Source: Ramlibacter sp. WS9 | GTDB taxonomy: Bacteria; Pseudomonadota; Gammaproteobacteria; Burkholderiales; Burkholderiaceae_C | Length of the DNA stretch: 64,000 bases | Assembly: GCF_003797765.1 (NCBI RefSeq) | Contig: NZ_RKMB01000005.1 | Span: forward strand, 186,001-250,000 | Reading direction: 5' to 3' | Part shown: one piece after another, positions 52,255-61,350 of the stretch | How the letters are laid out: each line of letters starts with the position of its first letter | Position numbering within the stretch: position 1 is the first letter of the stretch | Notes under the pieces: generated by a model | Seen by the model: only the letters and a program-made list of their open reading frames with translations | Databases searched by the model: none | What the model was told of the DNA's origin: nothing | Position numbers and translations under genes: made by a program

Positions 52255-52278
52255 GATTGTTCTTCAAATAGGACAATC
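52255..52278. promoter_or_regulatory. Candidate LysR operator between azoR and its divergent regulator
   Basis: GATTGT-N12-ACAATC is a perfect 6-bp dyad ending 3 bp before the LysR start codon. A perfect 10-bp palindrome GCAAATTTGC lies at 52241-52250. Both fit an autoregulated LysR gene that also controls azoR. Confidence 0.5.
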
Positions 52279-52281
52279 GCC

Positions 52282-53196
52282 ATGCAAGACCTCAACGACA
52301 TGCTCTACTTTGCCGAGGTGGTGGACCGGGGTGGGTTCGCGGCGGCGGGCCGCTCCTTGGGCGTGCCCAAGTCCAAGCTGTCCCGGCGTGTCGCCGAGCT
52401 GGAAGCGCGGCTGGGCGTGCGCCTGCTGCAGCGGACCACACGCAAGCTGTCGTTGACGGAAGCCGGCGAAATCTTTCACCGCCACAGCACCGCAATGCGC
52501 GAAGAGGCAGATGCAGCCTCCGAAGCGGTTGCGCAAGTGCAGTCCGAACCGCGCGGCACGATCCGCGTCGTTTGTCCCGTCACGCTGGCGCAGACCACGG
52601 TGGGCCCGCTGATCCCGCTGTTCCTGGAGAAGCACCCGCAGGTGCGCGTCGAGATGGAGGTGAACAACCGAGTGGTCGACCTCGTGCAGGACGGCATTGA
52701 CGTCGCGTTGCGCGTGCGGCCGACGGTTGAAGACAGCGGCAGCCTGATCGTGAAGAACCTGGGCATGACGCAGGGGCTGCTCGTGGCCAGCCCCGCACAG
52801 CTCCAGCGTGAAGGGCGGCCGCAAGGTCCCGAAGACTTGTCCCAGCTCAAGACACTGGCCATGTCCGCAACGGACGGCAAGGCCTTCTGGAAGCTGGCGG
52901 GCCCGAACGGGCGCGAGCATGACTTCCCGCACCGGCCGGTCTACACGGCGGACGATCTGATGACCCTCAAGCACGCTGTGCTCAGCGGATTGGGCATCAC
53001 CGTGCTGCCCGACTACATGTGCCGGCGCGAGCTTCGGCTGGGGCAACTGGAGCAGGTGCTGCCAGGCTGGGCGCCTCGCCCGGGCGTGATCCACGCCGTG
53101 TTTCCTTCGCGCCGCGGGCTGTTGCCGGCGGTGCGGCGCTTCCTGGACTTCCTGGGTGAGCATGTCACCGGCGAGGGCCTGAACTGCCCGGAGTGA
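52282..53196 (+). CDS. LysR-family transcriptional regulator
   Basis: 304 aa. N-terminal HTH ([65 protein letters not shown]) and a periplasmic-binding-like effector domain ([55 protein letters not shown]). Of the type that controls quinone or azoreductases from a divergent position. Confidence 0.93.
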   Translation: MQDLNDMLYFAEVVDRGGFAAAGRSLGVPKSKLSRRVAELEARLGVRLLQRTTRKLSLTEAGEIFHRHSTAMREEADAASEAVAQVQSEPRGTIRVVCPVTLAQTTVGPLIPLFLEKHPQVRVEMEVNNRVVDLVQDGIDVALRVRPTVEDSGSLIVKNLGMTQGLLVASPAQLQREGRPQGPEDLSQLKTLAMSATDGKAFWKLAGPNGREHDFPHRPVYTADDLMTLKHAVLSGLGITVLPDYMCRRELRLGQLEQVLPGWAPRPGVIHAVFPSRRGLLPAVRRFLDFLGEHVTGEGLNCPE

Positions 53197-53227
53197 AAGA
53201 CTTTCGGCCCCGCGGCGACCCACTCGC

Positions 53228-53698
53228 ATGAAGCGACTTCTCATTCTCTCGTTGACGCACCTGCTGGTTCTGGCCGCAGGTGCCGCCCTGGGCATCTACC
53301 TGCTGCCGATCCTGGCTGCCCCGCCCGCGCCCGGCGCAGCGGAAGTCCAGGCGGCGTCCGCTGCGGCGAGCTTTCGCGGCGAATTCAAGCGCGAATTGAA
53401 GGGCAGCGACGCGCTGCATTGGGGGCAGGGCGCGCTCGCGGTGGGGCCGGCGAGCATCTCGCTGATGGGCCGCGTCGCACCCGGGCCGGCCTACAAGCTG
53501 TACCTGGTGCCCCAGTTCGTGGAGACGGCGGAGGACTTCAAGCGCCTCAAGGGCGCATCACTGGAGGTCGCGGACGTGAAGACCTTCGAGAACTTCATCG
53601 TGGCGCTGCCGCCGGGCACGGACCTCACGCGCTACACCACGGTGGTGATCTGGTGCGAAGCCTTTTCCCAGTTCATCACGTCGGCAAGGTACCGTTAG
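53228..53698 (+). CDS. DM13-domain membrane-anchored protein
   Basis: 156 aa. One N-terminal membrane anchor (LLILSLTHLLVLAAGAALGIYLLPIL) then a DM13 domain: FRGEFKRELKGSDALHWGQGALAVGPASISLMGRVAPGPAYKLYLVP, ETAEDFKRLKGASLEVADVKTFENFIVALPPGTDLTRYTTVVIWCEAF. DM13 is proposed to bind heme-like or redox groups; the Cys in VVIWCEAF is the family's conserved one. Overlaps the convergent ATP-grasp gene by 23 bp. Confidence 0.75.
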   Translation: MKRLLILSLTHLLVLAAGAALGIYLLPILAAPPAPGAAEVQAASAAASFRGEFKRELKGSDALHWGQGALAVGPASISLMGRVAPGPAYKLYLVPQFVETAEDFKRLKGASLEVADVKTFENFIVALPPGTDLTRYTTVVIWCEAFSQFITSARYR

Positions 53699-55580
53699 CG
53701 ACATCGCGGGCCGCGTCAGCGGGCTCCTCATTGCCGCGGCTCGGCAGGTGCGGCGAGATCATCCACAGGGCGGTCTGCAATGTGCGTTCGTCGGTTTCGG
53801 ACGATGCTGGGCCGCCCAGGGTCAACGCCGAGTCGAATCGGGCGGCCGGCAAGCCGCAGCGGACGATCTCCGTGGCTGTCATGGCGCACAGCGCGGATTC
53901 CGCGCGCGGGTTTGCAAGCAGGATTTGCGCGGCCTGGTAGCCGCCTTCCTGCGCAGCTGCGGCGAACTCGCCACCGATCCACACGCCGCCGGCCGACGAG
54001 AAGCCATGGCACCCGAGCTTGCGCGCCAACTCGCCCAGCGGACCGGCCGGCGAAGGATCCACCTCTGCGTTCAGCATCACCAGGTGGGCCGGGATGCGGC
54101 CATCGCCCCCCAACAGCGCGTCGACGATCCGGCCGGCGGTCAGGCGGTCGACTTGCGGCGCCGCGTTCACTTCGCAGATCAATGCGCCCGACTCGATCCA
54201 GGACCGCGCGGCGTCCTCGATCAACAGGTCGATCCCGGCCCAGTCCAGCCCGAGCAACTCCGCTGCGCGCACCGCCAGCCGATGGTTGTCCGGGTGGACG
54301 GAGTCCAGTTCGAGCAGCGTGGTCGAGCCCCCGGTCACCGCATTGTTGCGGCGCCGCAGGCTGACGAATTCGCCGTCGGCAATCACGCTGTCCGGCGACA
54401 GGCCCTGCTGCACCAGCATCCCGCGGGCCTCATCGTCCAGGACCAGCAACTCGTGCGGATTGGCGTGCTGCGGCGCTTCACGCGCCCGCTGCTGCACCAG
54501 TGCGACGAGCTCGGTGACCGTGCGTCCACCCTCGCCGACGACACCGCCGGGGAGCTTGCGGGTGGCCTTGACGACACGGCCGCCGTACACGGTGAACCGG
54601 TGGCCGACGCCGTCGAAATGCTTTTCGACGAGCACGGCCCGCGTATGGCGGCTGGCGGATTCGAAGGCCTGCCGCACGATCGCCTCGTCGCGCAAGTCGG
54701 CAAACACGCCGAGTCCGCCGTCGCGATCCGCGGGCTTCACCACCACCGGAAAGCCGAGCCGGTTGGCGATGCGCACGGCGTCATCCGCGCTAGCCGCCAC
54801 CTCGTGAATGGGCGCGGGCATTCCCGCCTGGTGCAGGAGCACGGCGGTCGCTGCCTTGTTGCCTGCGATCTTGACGCCGATGGACGGCGTGCGGTCGGTG
54901 ATGGAGCTGTCGAGCAGCCGTGCCGACCGGCCCGTGCCCAGGCGCCATACCCCTTCGAACACATGCCGCACCGGGATGCCCGTGTCGTAGGCGTGCTGCA
55001 CGATGTACGGGCGATTCTGGCCCTTGGGGGCAATGTGGGAAAACGCGCGCGCGAGCGCTGGGAAATCGCTCATGTCCGGTCCGCCGCGTCCTTCGGCGGC
55101 TTGGGCCGCATGGCCGCCGCGGGCGAACCAGGCGATCGTCCGTTCGACCCAGCGTAGCGCCGCGGTGCTCGCGTCGACGTGCACGAAGGGCATCGCGACG
55201 AAGAACCGCGTTGCGGACGTCGAGCCACCGGCATCGGTGCTGTCCTTGAGGCGAAAGGTCGAAGACAGCGCCATTCCGTGATGGCGCTGCAAGGCGATGG
55301 ACCAATGCACGGCCCGCCACGCCACCGCCCGGGCGTTGCCGCGCGGCGGCGCGCTGTCCGGCAACGGCGCACCGAGCGTGTGTTCCATCCACGCCTCCAG
55401 CGCATCGAGCGACGCGGCGTCCGCGCCGGTGGCCGTCACGGTGCCCCGCAGGACCGACTGAGGTATCCCGAAAGCGCAGCCCATGAGGCGCTCCCAGGCG
55501 GGCCCCGCGCTGAATACCGATGCTTGCGGTTGTGTCCCGATCGGCCGCGGCTGCGCCGGTAGAATGCCCTGCTTGTTCAT
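53676..55580 (-). CDS. Cyanophycin-synthetase-like ATP-grasp protein
   Basis: 634 aa. A family-unknown N-terminal region (about 1-200) precedes an ATP-grasp ligase related to cyanophycin synthetase and GshAB: SSITDRTPSIGVKIAGNKAATAVLLHQAGMPAP, FPVVVKPADRDGGLGVFADL, LVEKHFDGVGHRFTVYGGRVVKATRKLPGGVVGEGGRTVTELV and CEVNAAPQVD (Mg-binding Asn). The Mur-ligase half of true cyanophycin synthetase is missing. Probably makes a peptide-like bond; substrate unknown. ATG 55580 (MNKQGILP). Its start is 22 bp from the divergent methyltransferase start. Confidence 0.75.
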   Translation of the reverse strand: MNKQGILPAQPRPIGTQPQASVFSAGPAWERLMGCAFGIPQSVLRGTVTATGADAASLDALEAWMEHTLGAPLPDSAPPRGNARAVAWRAVHWSIALQRHHGMALSSTFRLKDSTDAGGSTSATRFFVAMPFVHVDASTAALRWVERTIAWFARGGHAAQAAEGRGGPDMSDFPALARAFSHIAPKGQNRPYIVQHAYDTGIPVRHVFEGVWRLGTGRSARLLDSSITDRTPSIGVKIAGNKAATAVLLHQAGMPAPIHEVAASADDAVRIANRLGFPVVVKPADRDGGLGVFADLRDEAIVRQAFESASRHTRAVLVEKHFDGVGHRFTVYGGRVVKATRKLPGGVVGEGGRTVTELVALVQQRAREAPQHANPHELLVLDDEARGMLVQQGLSPDSVIADGEFVSLRRRNNAVTGGSTTLLELDSVHPDNHRLAVRAAELLGLDWAGIDLLIEDAARSWIESGALICEVNAAPQVDRLTAGRIVDALLGGDGRIPAHLVMLNAEVDPSPAGPLGELARKLGCHGFSSAGGVWIGGEFAAAAQEGGYQAAQILLANPRAESALCAMTATEIVRCGLPAARFDSALTLGGPASSETDERTLQTALWMISPHLPSRGNEEPADAARDVANGTLPT

Positions 55581-55602
55581 GTTTGCATGGGACTTTTTCA
55601 CA

Positions 55603-56259
55603 ATGGATTCGGATTGGCTGGCGAGGATTCTAGGGCACGAAGAACTTCGCGGAATGGGGCACGGCCAGCGACTCGGCGACGCGAACATCGGCTTGGGCTG
55701 GCTCTATTACGCGCTCGTGCGCGTGGAGCGCCCGGCGCACGCGGTGTGCATCGGCTCTTGGCGCGGTTTCGTGCCGATCATCCTCGCACAGGCGCTGCGT
55801 GACAACGGCGAAGGCGGCCGGGTCACCTTCATCGATCCCTCCCTGGCCGACGACTTCTGGGCTGACCCCGAACGCACGCGCGCCTGGTTCGCCAGCTTCG
55901 GCCTCGACAACGTCGACCATCACAGGATGACCACGCAGCAGTACGCGGAGACGGTGGAGCATCGCAATGGCACATCGGTGTCGATGCTGTTCGTCGACGG
56001 TTTTCACTCCGCCGAACAGGCTCGCTTCGACCATGAGGCTTTCGCGTCGCGGCTCACTGAAGACGCTGTGGTGTTGTTCCACGACAGCATCCGGCGGAAG
56101 ACCAGCCTGATTTATGGGGAAGACAAGCCCTACGTCCATACGGTGCATGAGTACATCGACGTGCTCAAGCAGCGCTCCGACCTTCAGGTGATGGACTTCG
56201 CGCTGGATTCCGGCGTCACGCTCGTTCGCCGGCGTGCGCGAGCTGCCCAGGGGGGCTGA
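55603..56259 (+). CDS. Class I SAM-dependent methyltransferase (Methyltransf_24 type)
   Basis: 218 aa. AHAVCIGSWRGFVPIILAQAL (AdoMet motif I region), GRVTFIDPSLADDFW, MLFVDGFHSAEQARFDHEAFASRLTEDAVVLFHDS and a C-terminal GVTLVRRR. CmcI/macrocin-O-methyltransferase-like class found in glycan and antibiotic loci. ATG 55603 is preferred: the ATG at 55579 overlaps the start codon of the opposite gene. Likely methylates a sugar or small molecule; unproven. Confidence 0.7.
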   Translation: MDSDWLARILGHEELRGMGHGQRLGDANIGLGWLYYALVRVERPAHAVCIGSWRGFVPIILAQALRDNGEGGRVTFIDPSLADDFWADPERTRAWFASFGLDNVDHHRMTTQQYAETVEHRNGTSVSMLFVDGFHSAEQARFDHEAFASRLTEDAVVLFHDSIRRKTSLIYGEDKPYVHTVHEYIDVLKQRSDLQVMDFALDSGVTLVRRRARAAQGG

Positions 56260-56267
56260 CACCGCGC

Positions 56268-57287
56268 TCAGGCCGAGGCCGAGGCCGTGACCAGGCCGTC
56301 TTCGTTGCGCTGCTCGAAGTAAGCGCGAATCTCGTCCGGCAGGCCAGAGGGAACGTCTGCCCATTCCCACACGCCGGAGGCGCTGCGTTTGAGGAAGCGG
56401 CGCGGATCGAAACCGTGCCGCTCAAGAATCGTGTACCGCTCGCGATACTTGCGGTCTGCGGGATCGCCGTGCCACAGGTGGAGCAATGTTCCAGGTACCC
56501 AGGCGAGGCGGCCGTCGATCGCACGTTCGAGAGGTGCTGCGCGTTGCAGGTAATGCGAGGCCTGCGCGGCGGCGAGGCCGCACATCCGGATTTGATCGGC
56601 CGACAGCCCTGCTGCCGCATACAGGTACGCGGCGTCGCCGCCGCCGAGCACCCAGGCATCGAACAGGGGATGGTCCTCCAGCAGGCTGCGGTGCGCGGCC
56701 CACGCATGGCCGTTGCTGCCCGGATAGGCGAACGATTGGCCCTCCGGCGGCACGCCCAACATGTCCATGTTGCCGGCTGACTTGGCATCGCAGTACAAGC
56801 GTGCGGTGCTCGTCCGCCGTTTCAGGACGCCGGCGCCGCGCCACGATGCGTCCTGCAAGAGGCGCTCGATCGGCGTAGGCATGATGTGCACCACATGCTC
56901 GAACAATTGCACCAGCCGGGCGTTTTCGAGCTGCGCCAAGGCCTGCTTGGGCCATGCCGTGTTCTCGAACACGACATCGCAATCGAGCCACGCCACCTTC
57001 GTGCATTCCGCCGGAAGCCGGGCGATGCCGATGTTGAGCAGACGCTCCTTTTGCCACATCACGTCGCCGCCATCGAGCTGGATGAGGATGTCGGCGTCGC
57101 CAGGCCCAAGTTCGAAGCGGCCGTCGTGTGACCATTCGACGGTCAGCAGGGGCAGTTGCAGGTGCTGGCGGAAGAGCCGATAGTTGGCCCTGCGACGCTG
57201 GTAGCCGGCGGGGTTGTAGTAACTCGTCACGGCCCAGAACGGGCCGGCGGGCCGGCCGGGGGATGTATACGGGGGAGTCATCGCCAT
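56268..57287 (-). CDS. Glycosyltransferase-like paralogue 4 of tandem array (mosaic)
   Basis: 339 aa. Shares the array signature WAVTSYYNPAGYQRRRANYRLF, DVMWQKERLLNIGIARLP and the DxD-like VAWLDCDVVFEN expected for a GT-A sugar-nucleotide site. The middle (LQDASWRGAGVLKRRTSTARLYCDAKSAGNMDMLGVPPEGQSFAYPGSNGHAWAA) is quite unlike the other three, while the last 45 or so codons are nearly identical to the next gene, suggesting gene conversion. Start ATG 57287 or 57281. Last gene of a four-gene minus-strand run, 10 bp gap. Confidence 0.65.
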   Translation of the reverse strand: MAMTPPYTSPGRPAGPFWAVTSYYNPAGYQRRRANYRLFRQHLQLPLLTVEWSHDGRFELGPGDADILIQLDGGDVMWQKERLLNIGIARLPAECTKVAWLDCDVVFENTAWPKQALAQLENARLVQLFEHVVHIMPTPIERLLQDASWRGAGVLKRRTSTARLYCDAKSAGNMDMLGVPPEGQSFAYPGSNGHAWAAHRSLLEDHPLFDAWVLGGGDAAYLYAAAGLSADQIRMCGLAAAQASHYLQRAAPLERAIDGRLAWVPGTLLHLWHGDPADRKYRERYTILERHGFDPRRFLKRSASGVWEWADVPSGLPDEIRAYFEQRNEDGLVTASASA

Positions 57288-57297
57288 CAACGGCAAT

Positions 57298-58311
57298 TCA
57301 GGCCGAGGCCGTGACCAGGCCGTCTTCGTTGCGCTGCTCGAAGTAGGCGCGAATCTCGTCCGGCAGGCCATGGGGCACGTCTGCCCATTCCCACACTCCG
57401 GAGGCGCTGCGCTGCAGAAAACGGCGCGGATCGAACCCGTGGCGTGCGAGGATCGAATGGCGCGAGCGATAGCGGCGGTCGGCGAAATTGCCGTGCCACA
57501 GTGTGAAGGCGCGGCCGGCAACGTGTCCGATCCGGCCCCCGATCGCATTGGCGAGTTCGCGGGCGCGCGGCAGGTACTGGTCGCGATGCGGGCTCGCGAG
57601 TCCATGGTTTTCCACGACACGCTCGGGCGTGCCTGCCGCCGCATGAAAATGCGCACTGTCGCCGCCACCGACGACCCACTCGTCGAATAACGGATGACGC
57701 TCCAGGTGTTCGCGTCGCGCTGCCCATGCGAAACCTACACATGGCATCCGCTTGAAGTCGTCCGGATGCTCGGTGGCCACGGGAACGGCCGCCGCCGGCT
57801 GTCCGCTGCGCGCCGCGGCTGCATGGGCCGCAGCCGCGCCCTGGCGCTCGAATGTGACATCCGGCGCCGTGCGGCTTCCGAGCCGAGGCATCGCATCGAG
57901 CGGCGTACGGGCGAGGTAGGCGATACGGTCGAACAGCTGCACGAGCGGTGCCGCGTCGAGCGCGGCCAAGATCGCCTGGCCGAGGTCTTCCCGCTCGAAG
58001 ATCAGGTCGCAGTCCACCCACGCGACATGGGTGCACTGCGGCGGCAGCTGCGTGACGCCGACGTTCAGCAGGCGCTCCTTTTGCCACATCACGTTGCCGC
58101 CCGTGAGCTGAATCAGGATGTCGGCGTCACCGGGGCGCAACTCGAACTTGCCGGTGGGAGACCATTCGACCGTCAGCAGCGGCAGCGGCAGGCGCTCGCG
58201 GAACAGGTGGTAGTTCGCCTTGCGGCGCTCAAAGCCGGCCGGGTTGTAGTAGCTCGTGACGGCCCATAGCGGCTGGGCTGCCCGGTTGGAGGTGGATTCA
58301 GGGTGGATCAT
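57298..58311 (-). CDS. Glycosyltransferase-like paralogue 3 of tandem array
   Basis: 337 aa. LWAVTSYYNPAGFERRKANYHLFRERLPLPLLTVEWSPTG, NVMWQKERLLNVGVTQLPPQCTHVAWVDCDLIFERED with DCD as the likely metal-binding triad, then GFAWAARREHLERHPLFDEWVVGGGDSAHFHAAAGTPERVV and FTLWHGNFADRRYRSRHSILARHGFDPRRFLQRSASGVWEW. No signal peptide or membrane span, so cytoplasmic. Start ATG 58311 overlaps the upstream gene stop (ATGA). Family function unproven. Confidence 0.68.
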   Translation of the reverse strand: MIHPESTSNRAAQPLWAVTSYYNPAGFERRKANYHLFRERLPLPLLTVEWSPTGKFELRPGDADILIQLTGGNVMWQKERLLNVGVTQLPPQCTHVAWVDCDLIFEREDLGQAILAALDAAPLVQLFDRIAYLARTPLDAMPRLGSRTAPDVTFERQGAAAAHAAAARSGQPAAAVPVATEHPDDFKRMPCVGFAWAARREHLERHPLFDEWVVGGGDSAHFHAAAGTPERVVENHGLASPHRDQYLPRARELANAIGGRIGHVAGRAFTLWHGNFADRRYRSRHSILARHGFDPRRFLQRSASGVWEWADVPHGLPDEIRAYFEQRNEDGLVTASA

Positions 58312-59339
58312 CGTGACGCGGACAGTTCAGGCGAAGACGACGGGGTCGCGCCGTCTTCGTTGCGTTGGTCGAAGTACGCGCGGATCTCGTCGGGCAGGCC
58401 GTCGGGCACGTCCGCCCATTCCCAGACTCCGGACAGGCTTCGTTGCAGGAATCGATGCGGATCAAACCCGTATCGGGCGAGAATCGAGTGGCGCGAGCGG
58501 TAGCGCCGATCCTCGAGCTTCCCATGCCACAGCGTGAACACGCGGCCCGCAACGTGGTCGACCGGGCGCGTGACCGCGCCGGCAAGTTCGCGTGCGCGCA
58601 CCAGGAACTGGTCTCGAAGCGGGCCGGCGAGCGCATACCTGTCCACGACCCGCTCGGGCAAGCCTGCCGCCGCATGGAAATACGCACTGTCGCCCCCGCC
58701 GACAACCCACTCGTCGAAAAGAGGATGGCGTTCGAGGAATTCGCGGCGTGCCGCCCATGCGAAGCCGACGCTTGGTTTAGGTCTCAGGGGGTCGTTGTCT
58801 TCGATGTCCGTCGGATCGGGCGGCGGCAAGCCGGCACGCTCGGCCACCCCATGCGCGGACGCGGCGCCTTCACGCTCGAACGTGATGCACCCGTTGGCGC
58901 AGTTTCCAAGCCGTTCGAGCGCATCGAGGGACGTGGGCGCGAGGTAGGCGACACGGTCGAAGAGCTGCACCAAGGATGACGCTTCGAGCGCGGCCAGAAT
59001 CGCGTCGCTGAGGTCCTGGCGTTCGAAGACCAGATCGCAGTCGACCCAGGCGACGCGCGTGCACTGCGGCGGCAGGTGGCCGACCCCGATGTTCAGCAGG
59101 CGTTCTTTCTGCCACATCACGTCGCCGCCGCTGAGCTGGACCAGCATATCGGCGTCACCGCGGCGCAGCTCGAAATCCCCGGTGGGCGACCACTCGACCG
59201 TCAGCAGCGGCAACGGGAGGCGCTCACGAAACAGCTGGTAATTGGCCTTGCGGCGCTGGTATCCGGCGGGGTTGTAGTAGCTGGTGACAGCCCAGAGCGG
59301 CTGCTCAGTGTGGGCCAACGTGGGTTCAGGGTGCGTCAT
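58308..59339 (-). CDS. Glycosyltransferase-like paralogue 2 of tandem array
   Basis: 343 aa. Same plan as its neighbours: PLWAVTSYYNPAGYQRRKANYQLFRERLPLPLLTVEWSPTGDFELRRGDAD, CTRVAWVDCDLVFERQDLSDAIL, then an insert PPPDPTDIEDNDPLRPKPSVGFAWAARREFLERHPLFDEWVVGGGDSAYF. The start ATG 59339 (MTHPEPT) is chosen because homology begins soon after; the frame is open to 59480 across the neighbouring gene. 10 bp after the first array gene. Confidence 0.68.
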   Translation of the reverse strand: MTHPEPTLAHTEQPLWAVTSYYNPAGYQRRKANYQLFRERLPLPLLTVEWSPTGDFELRRGDADMLVQLSGGDVMWQKERLLNIGVGHLPPQCTRVAWVDCDLVFERQDLSDAILAALEASSLVQLFDRVAYLAPTSLDALERLGNCANGCITFEREGAASAHGVAERAGLPPPDPTDIEDNDPLRPKPSVGFAWAARREFLERHPLFDEWVVGGGDSAYFHAAAGLPERVVDRYALAGPLRDQFLVRARELAGAVTRPVDHVAGRVFTLWHGKLEDRRYRSRHSILARYGFDPHRFLQRSLSGVWEWADVPDGLPDEIRAYFDQRNEDGATPSSSPELSASR

Positions 59340-59349
59340 CGCGAGCGAG

Positions 59350-60351
59350 TCATCGGGGCTCGGCGGATTCCAGGCTGACACCCGGGATCGGGCCATCTTC
59401 CTTGCGCTGATGAAAATAGTCACGGATTTCGTCAGGCAGGCCGTGAGGTGCGCCCGACCACTCCCAGACGTCGGACGCACTACGCTGTAAAAAGCGTTGA
59501 GGATCGAACGCGTGTTTGGCCAGGATCGAATAGCGCGAACGGTAGCGGCGATCTTCGAGCTTGCCGTGCCACAGCGCGTAGAGGCGGCCCGGAACGTGGC
59601 CGATCCGCCCCGCTATTGCATTGGCCAGCGCGCGCGCGCGGGGCAGGAAATCGTCGCGATGCGTATCGGCGAGCACGTGATTCCTGATGACCTGCTCAGG
59701 CATGCCGGCGGCCGCGTAAAAGTACGCGCTGTCGCCGCCACCGATCACCCATTCGTCGAAAAGCGGGTGGCGCTCGAGCAATTGCCGGCGCGCCGCCCAT
59801 GCGAAGCCAACGCTGGGTTTGGTGCCCAAGTGGTCGTGATCCTGGAACGTGACGGACAGTGGCGACGGGCGGCAGGCGCGCGCAGCGGCCCCATGCGCCG
59901 ACGCCGCACCTTCGCGCTCGAACAATACGGGGCCGGTCGTGCAGTTCGCGGGCCGCGTGAGCGCATCAAGCGGCGTGGGAGCGAGGTGGGCGACTCGGTC
60001 GTAGAGCTGCACCAGCGGCGCCGTTTCGAGCGCGGCGAGGACCGCATCACCGAGATCTTCGCGCTCGAAGACCAGGTCGCAGTCCACCCAGGCGACATGC
60101 GTGCACTGCGGCGGCAGCCGGCCGACCCCGATGTTCAGCAGGCGTTCCTTCTGCCACATCACGTCGCCGCCACTGAGTTGGACCAGCATGTCGGCGTCAC
60201 CCGGGCGCAGCTCGAACTCGCCGGTGGGAGACCACTCGACGGTCAGCAGCGGCAATGGGAGGCGCTCGCGAAACAGGCGGTAATTGGCCTTGCGGCGCTG
60301 ATACCCAGCCGGGTTGTAGTAACTGGTGACAGCCCAGAGCGGACCGTTCAT
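59350..60351 (-). CDS. Glycosyltransferase-like paralogue 1 of tandem array
   Basis: 333 aa, first gene of the run. MNGPLWAVTSYYNPAGYQRRKANYRLFRERL, DMLVQLSGGDVMWQKERLLNIGVGRLPPQCTHVAWVDCDLVFERED (D90 and D92 form the DxD-like site), HPLFDEWVIGGGDSAYFYAAAGMPEQVI and LYALWHGKLEDRRYRSRYSILAKHAFDPQRFL. A -10-like TAAAAT lies on the minus strand at 60430-60435. Donor and acceptor unknown. Confidence 0.68.
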   Translation of the reverse strand: MNGPLWAVTSYYNPAGYQRRKANYRLFRERLPLPLLTVEWSPTGEFELRPGDADMLVQLSGGDVMWQKERLLNIGVGRLPPQCTHVAWVDCDLVFEREDLGDAVLAALETAPLVQLYDRVAHLAPTPLDALTRPANCTTGPVLFEREGAASAHGAAARACRPSPLSVTFQDHDHLGTKPSVGFAWAARRQLLERHPLFDEWVIGGGDSAYFYAAAGMPEQVIRNHVLADTHRDDFLPRARALANAIAGRIGHVPGRLYALWHGKLEDRRYRSRYSILAKHAFDPQRFLQRSASDVWEWSGAPHGLPDEIRDYFHQRKEDGPIPGVSLESAEPR

Positions 60352-60541
60352 TGCGCGGCTTCAGCGGCTCCTGAGCCGGTCTCGTGTGATTTCATGGAAC
60401 GCGCTTCTCAAGGTGCGTGGAGTTCACCCATTTTACCCAGCGCTCCTGCTGCGGCTGAGCAGAAAGCGCTCCGACGCCTGTGGGAAAATCCGCGATCCGC
60501 GCGGCGGCATCGCCGCGACAGCCCAAGCAAGAAAACCCGCA
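60352..60541. other. Divergent intergenic region between the GT array and the GT2 gene
   Basis: 190 bp serving two divergent starts. Minus-strand TAAAAT at 60430-60435 is the best -10 for the array; no matching -35. On the plus strand AGAAAGCGCTC and GGGAAAATCC are AT-rich patches but not a convincing promoter. Confidence 0.35.
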
Positions 60542-61318
60542 ATGCGCATCGATATCGTCACCCCGTCCCGCAGCCAGCCGCGCCAGAGCGAGTATCTGGC
60601 GCGCATGATCTCGTCCGTGGCCCAGCAGAAGGCCAACCGGCCCATCGAGTTCCGGATCCTGGTCGGGCTGGACCCCGGCGCGGCGGAGCCCGAGCTCCCC
60701 GGCGGTGCGAGTCCCATCGCGTTGCGCTTCGCGCGCGGAGGGATGGCCAGCCAGGCTGCGGCATTGAACGCGGCGTTGGCACTGGCGGACAGCGACTACA
60801 TCGCCTTCCTGGAAGACGACGATAGCTGGAGCGAAGGCTTCTGCCAGTCCGCGCTGGATGCCATGGCGCGGGTCGACGCCGACATGCACAGTTCCAACCA
60901 GGTGGTCCGCGACCAGGAGGGCAAGTACCTGGGCATCTCCGACTTTCCGACGCCGTCGAGCTGGCTCATCAAAGCCGAGGCCTGCCGCCGGGTCGGGCCG
61001 ATGGACGTGGAGTACCGGTACCACCTCGATCACGATTGGCTGGGGCGGGCCAGGGAACAGGGCCTGCGCCGCGTGCACGTGATGGAACAGACCGCGCCGC
61101 GCTCGCCGGCCCTGTTGCGGGACTTCCGACCGATTCTTGCCATCATCGCGCGGCAGGGCACTCCGCTGGTCCCGATCGACAAGCCCCTGCCGCTGGTCCA
61201 TCGCATCGAGCACGAATATTCCGGGATGATGGCGATCAGCAAGGGCGGGGCGGCGGAAGAGCGATCGCGCCTGGAAAAAACGGCTCTGAAAGCCAAGTAC
61301 GGCAGATTGCCCTTTTAA
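60542..61318 (+). CDS. Glycosyltransferase family 2 (GT-A)
   Basis: 258 aa. MRIDIVTPSRSQPRQSEYLARMISSVAQQKANRPIEFRILVGLD, ALNAALALADSDYIAFLEDDDSWSEGFCQSALDAM with EDDD as the DxD metal site, then SNQVVRDQEGKYLGI, WLIKAEACRRVGPMDVEYRYHLDHDWLGRAREQG (acceptor-side HDW). Inverting sugar transferase working with the adjacent array; sugar unknown. ATG 60542; the frame is open to 60326 but without homology. Confidence 0.8.
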   Translation: MRIDIVTPSRSQPRQSEYLARMISSVAQQKANRPIEFRILVGLDPGAAEPELPGGASPIALRFARGGMASQAAALNAALALADSDYIAFLEDDDSWSEGFCQSALDAMARVDADMHSSNQVVRDQEGKYLGISDFPTPSSWLIKAEACRRVGPMDVEYRYHLDHDWLGRAREQGLRRVHVMEQTAPRSPALLRDFRPILAIIARQGTPLVPIDKPLPLVHRIEHEYSGMMAISKGGAAEERSRLEKTALKAKYGRLPF

Positions 61319-61350
61319 CCGCGATCGCCGGCGCCGGCGGCCCTTTGCCC

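Larger units (their letters stand above)
56268..60351 (-). repeat. Tandem array of four paralogous glycosyltransferase-like genes
   Basis: Four head-to-tail genes of about 335-345 codons (starts 60351, 59339, 58311 and 57287) with gaps or overlaps of at most about 10 bp. The first three are very similar throughout; the fourth is diverged except at its 3' end, where 56270-56390 closely matches 57300-57420 in long identical runs. Confidence 0.85.

Noticed and set aside
55579-55602. ATG at 55579 as the methyltransferase start
   Set aside because: It overlaps the start codon of the divergent ATP-grasp gene and has no ribosome site; ATG 55603 is used.
61328-61339. GCCGGCGCCGGC palindrome between the GT2 gene and livF as a terminator
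   Set aside because: No T-run on either side; may be a chance GC-rich palindrome.
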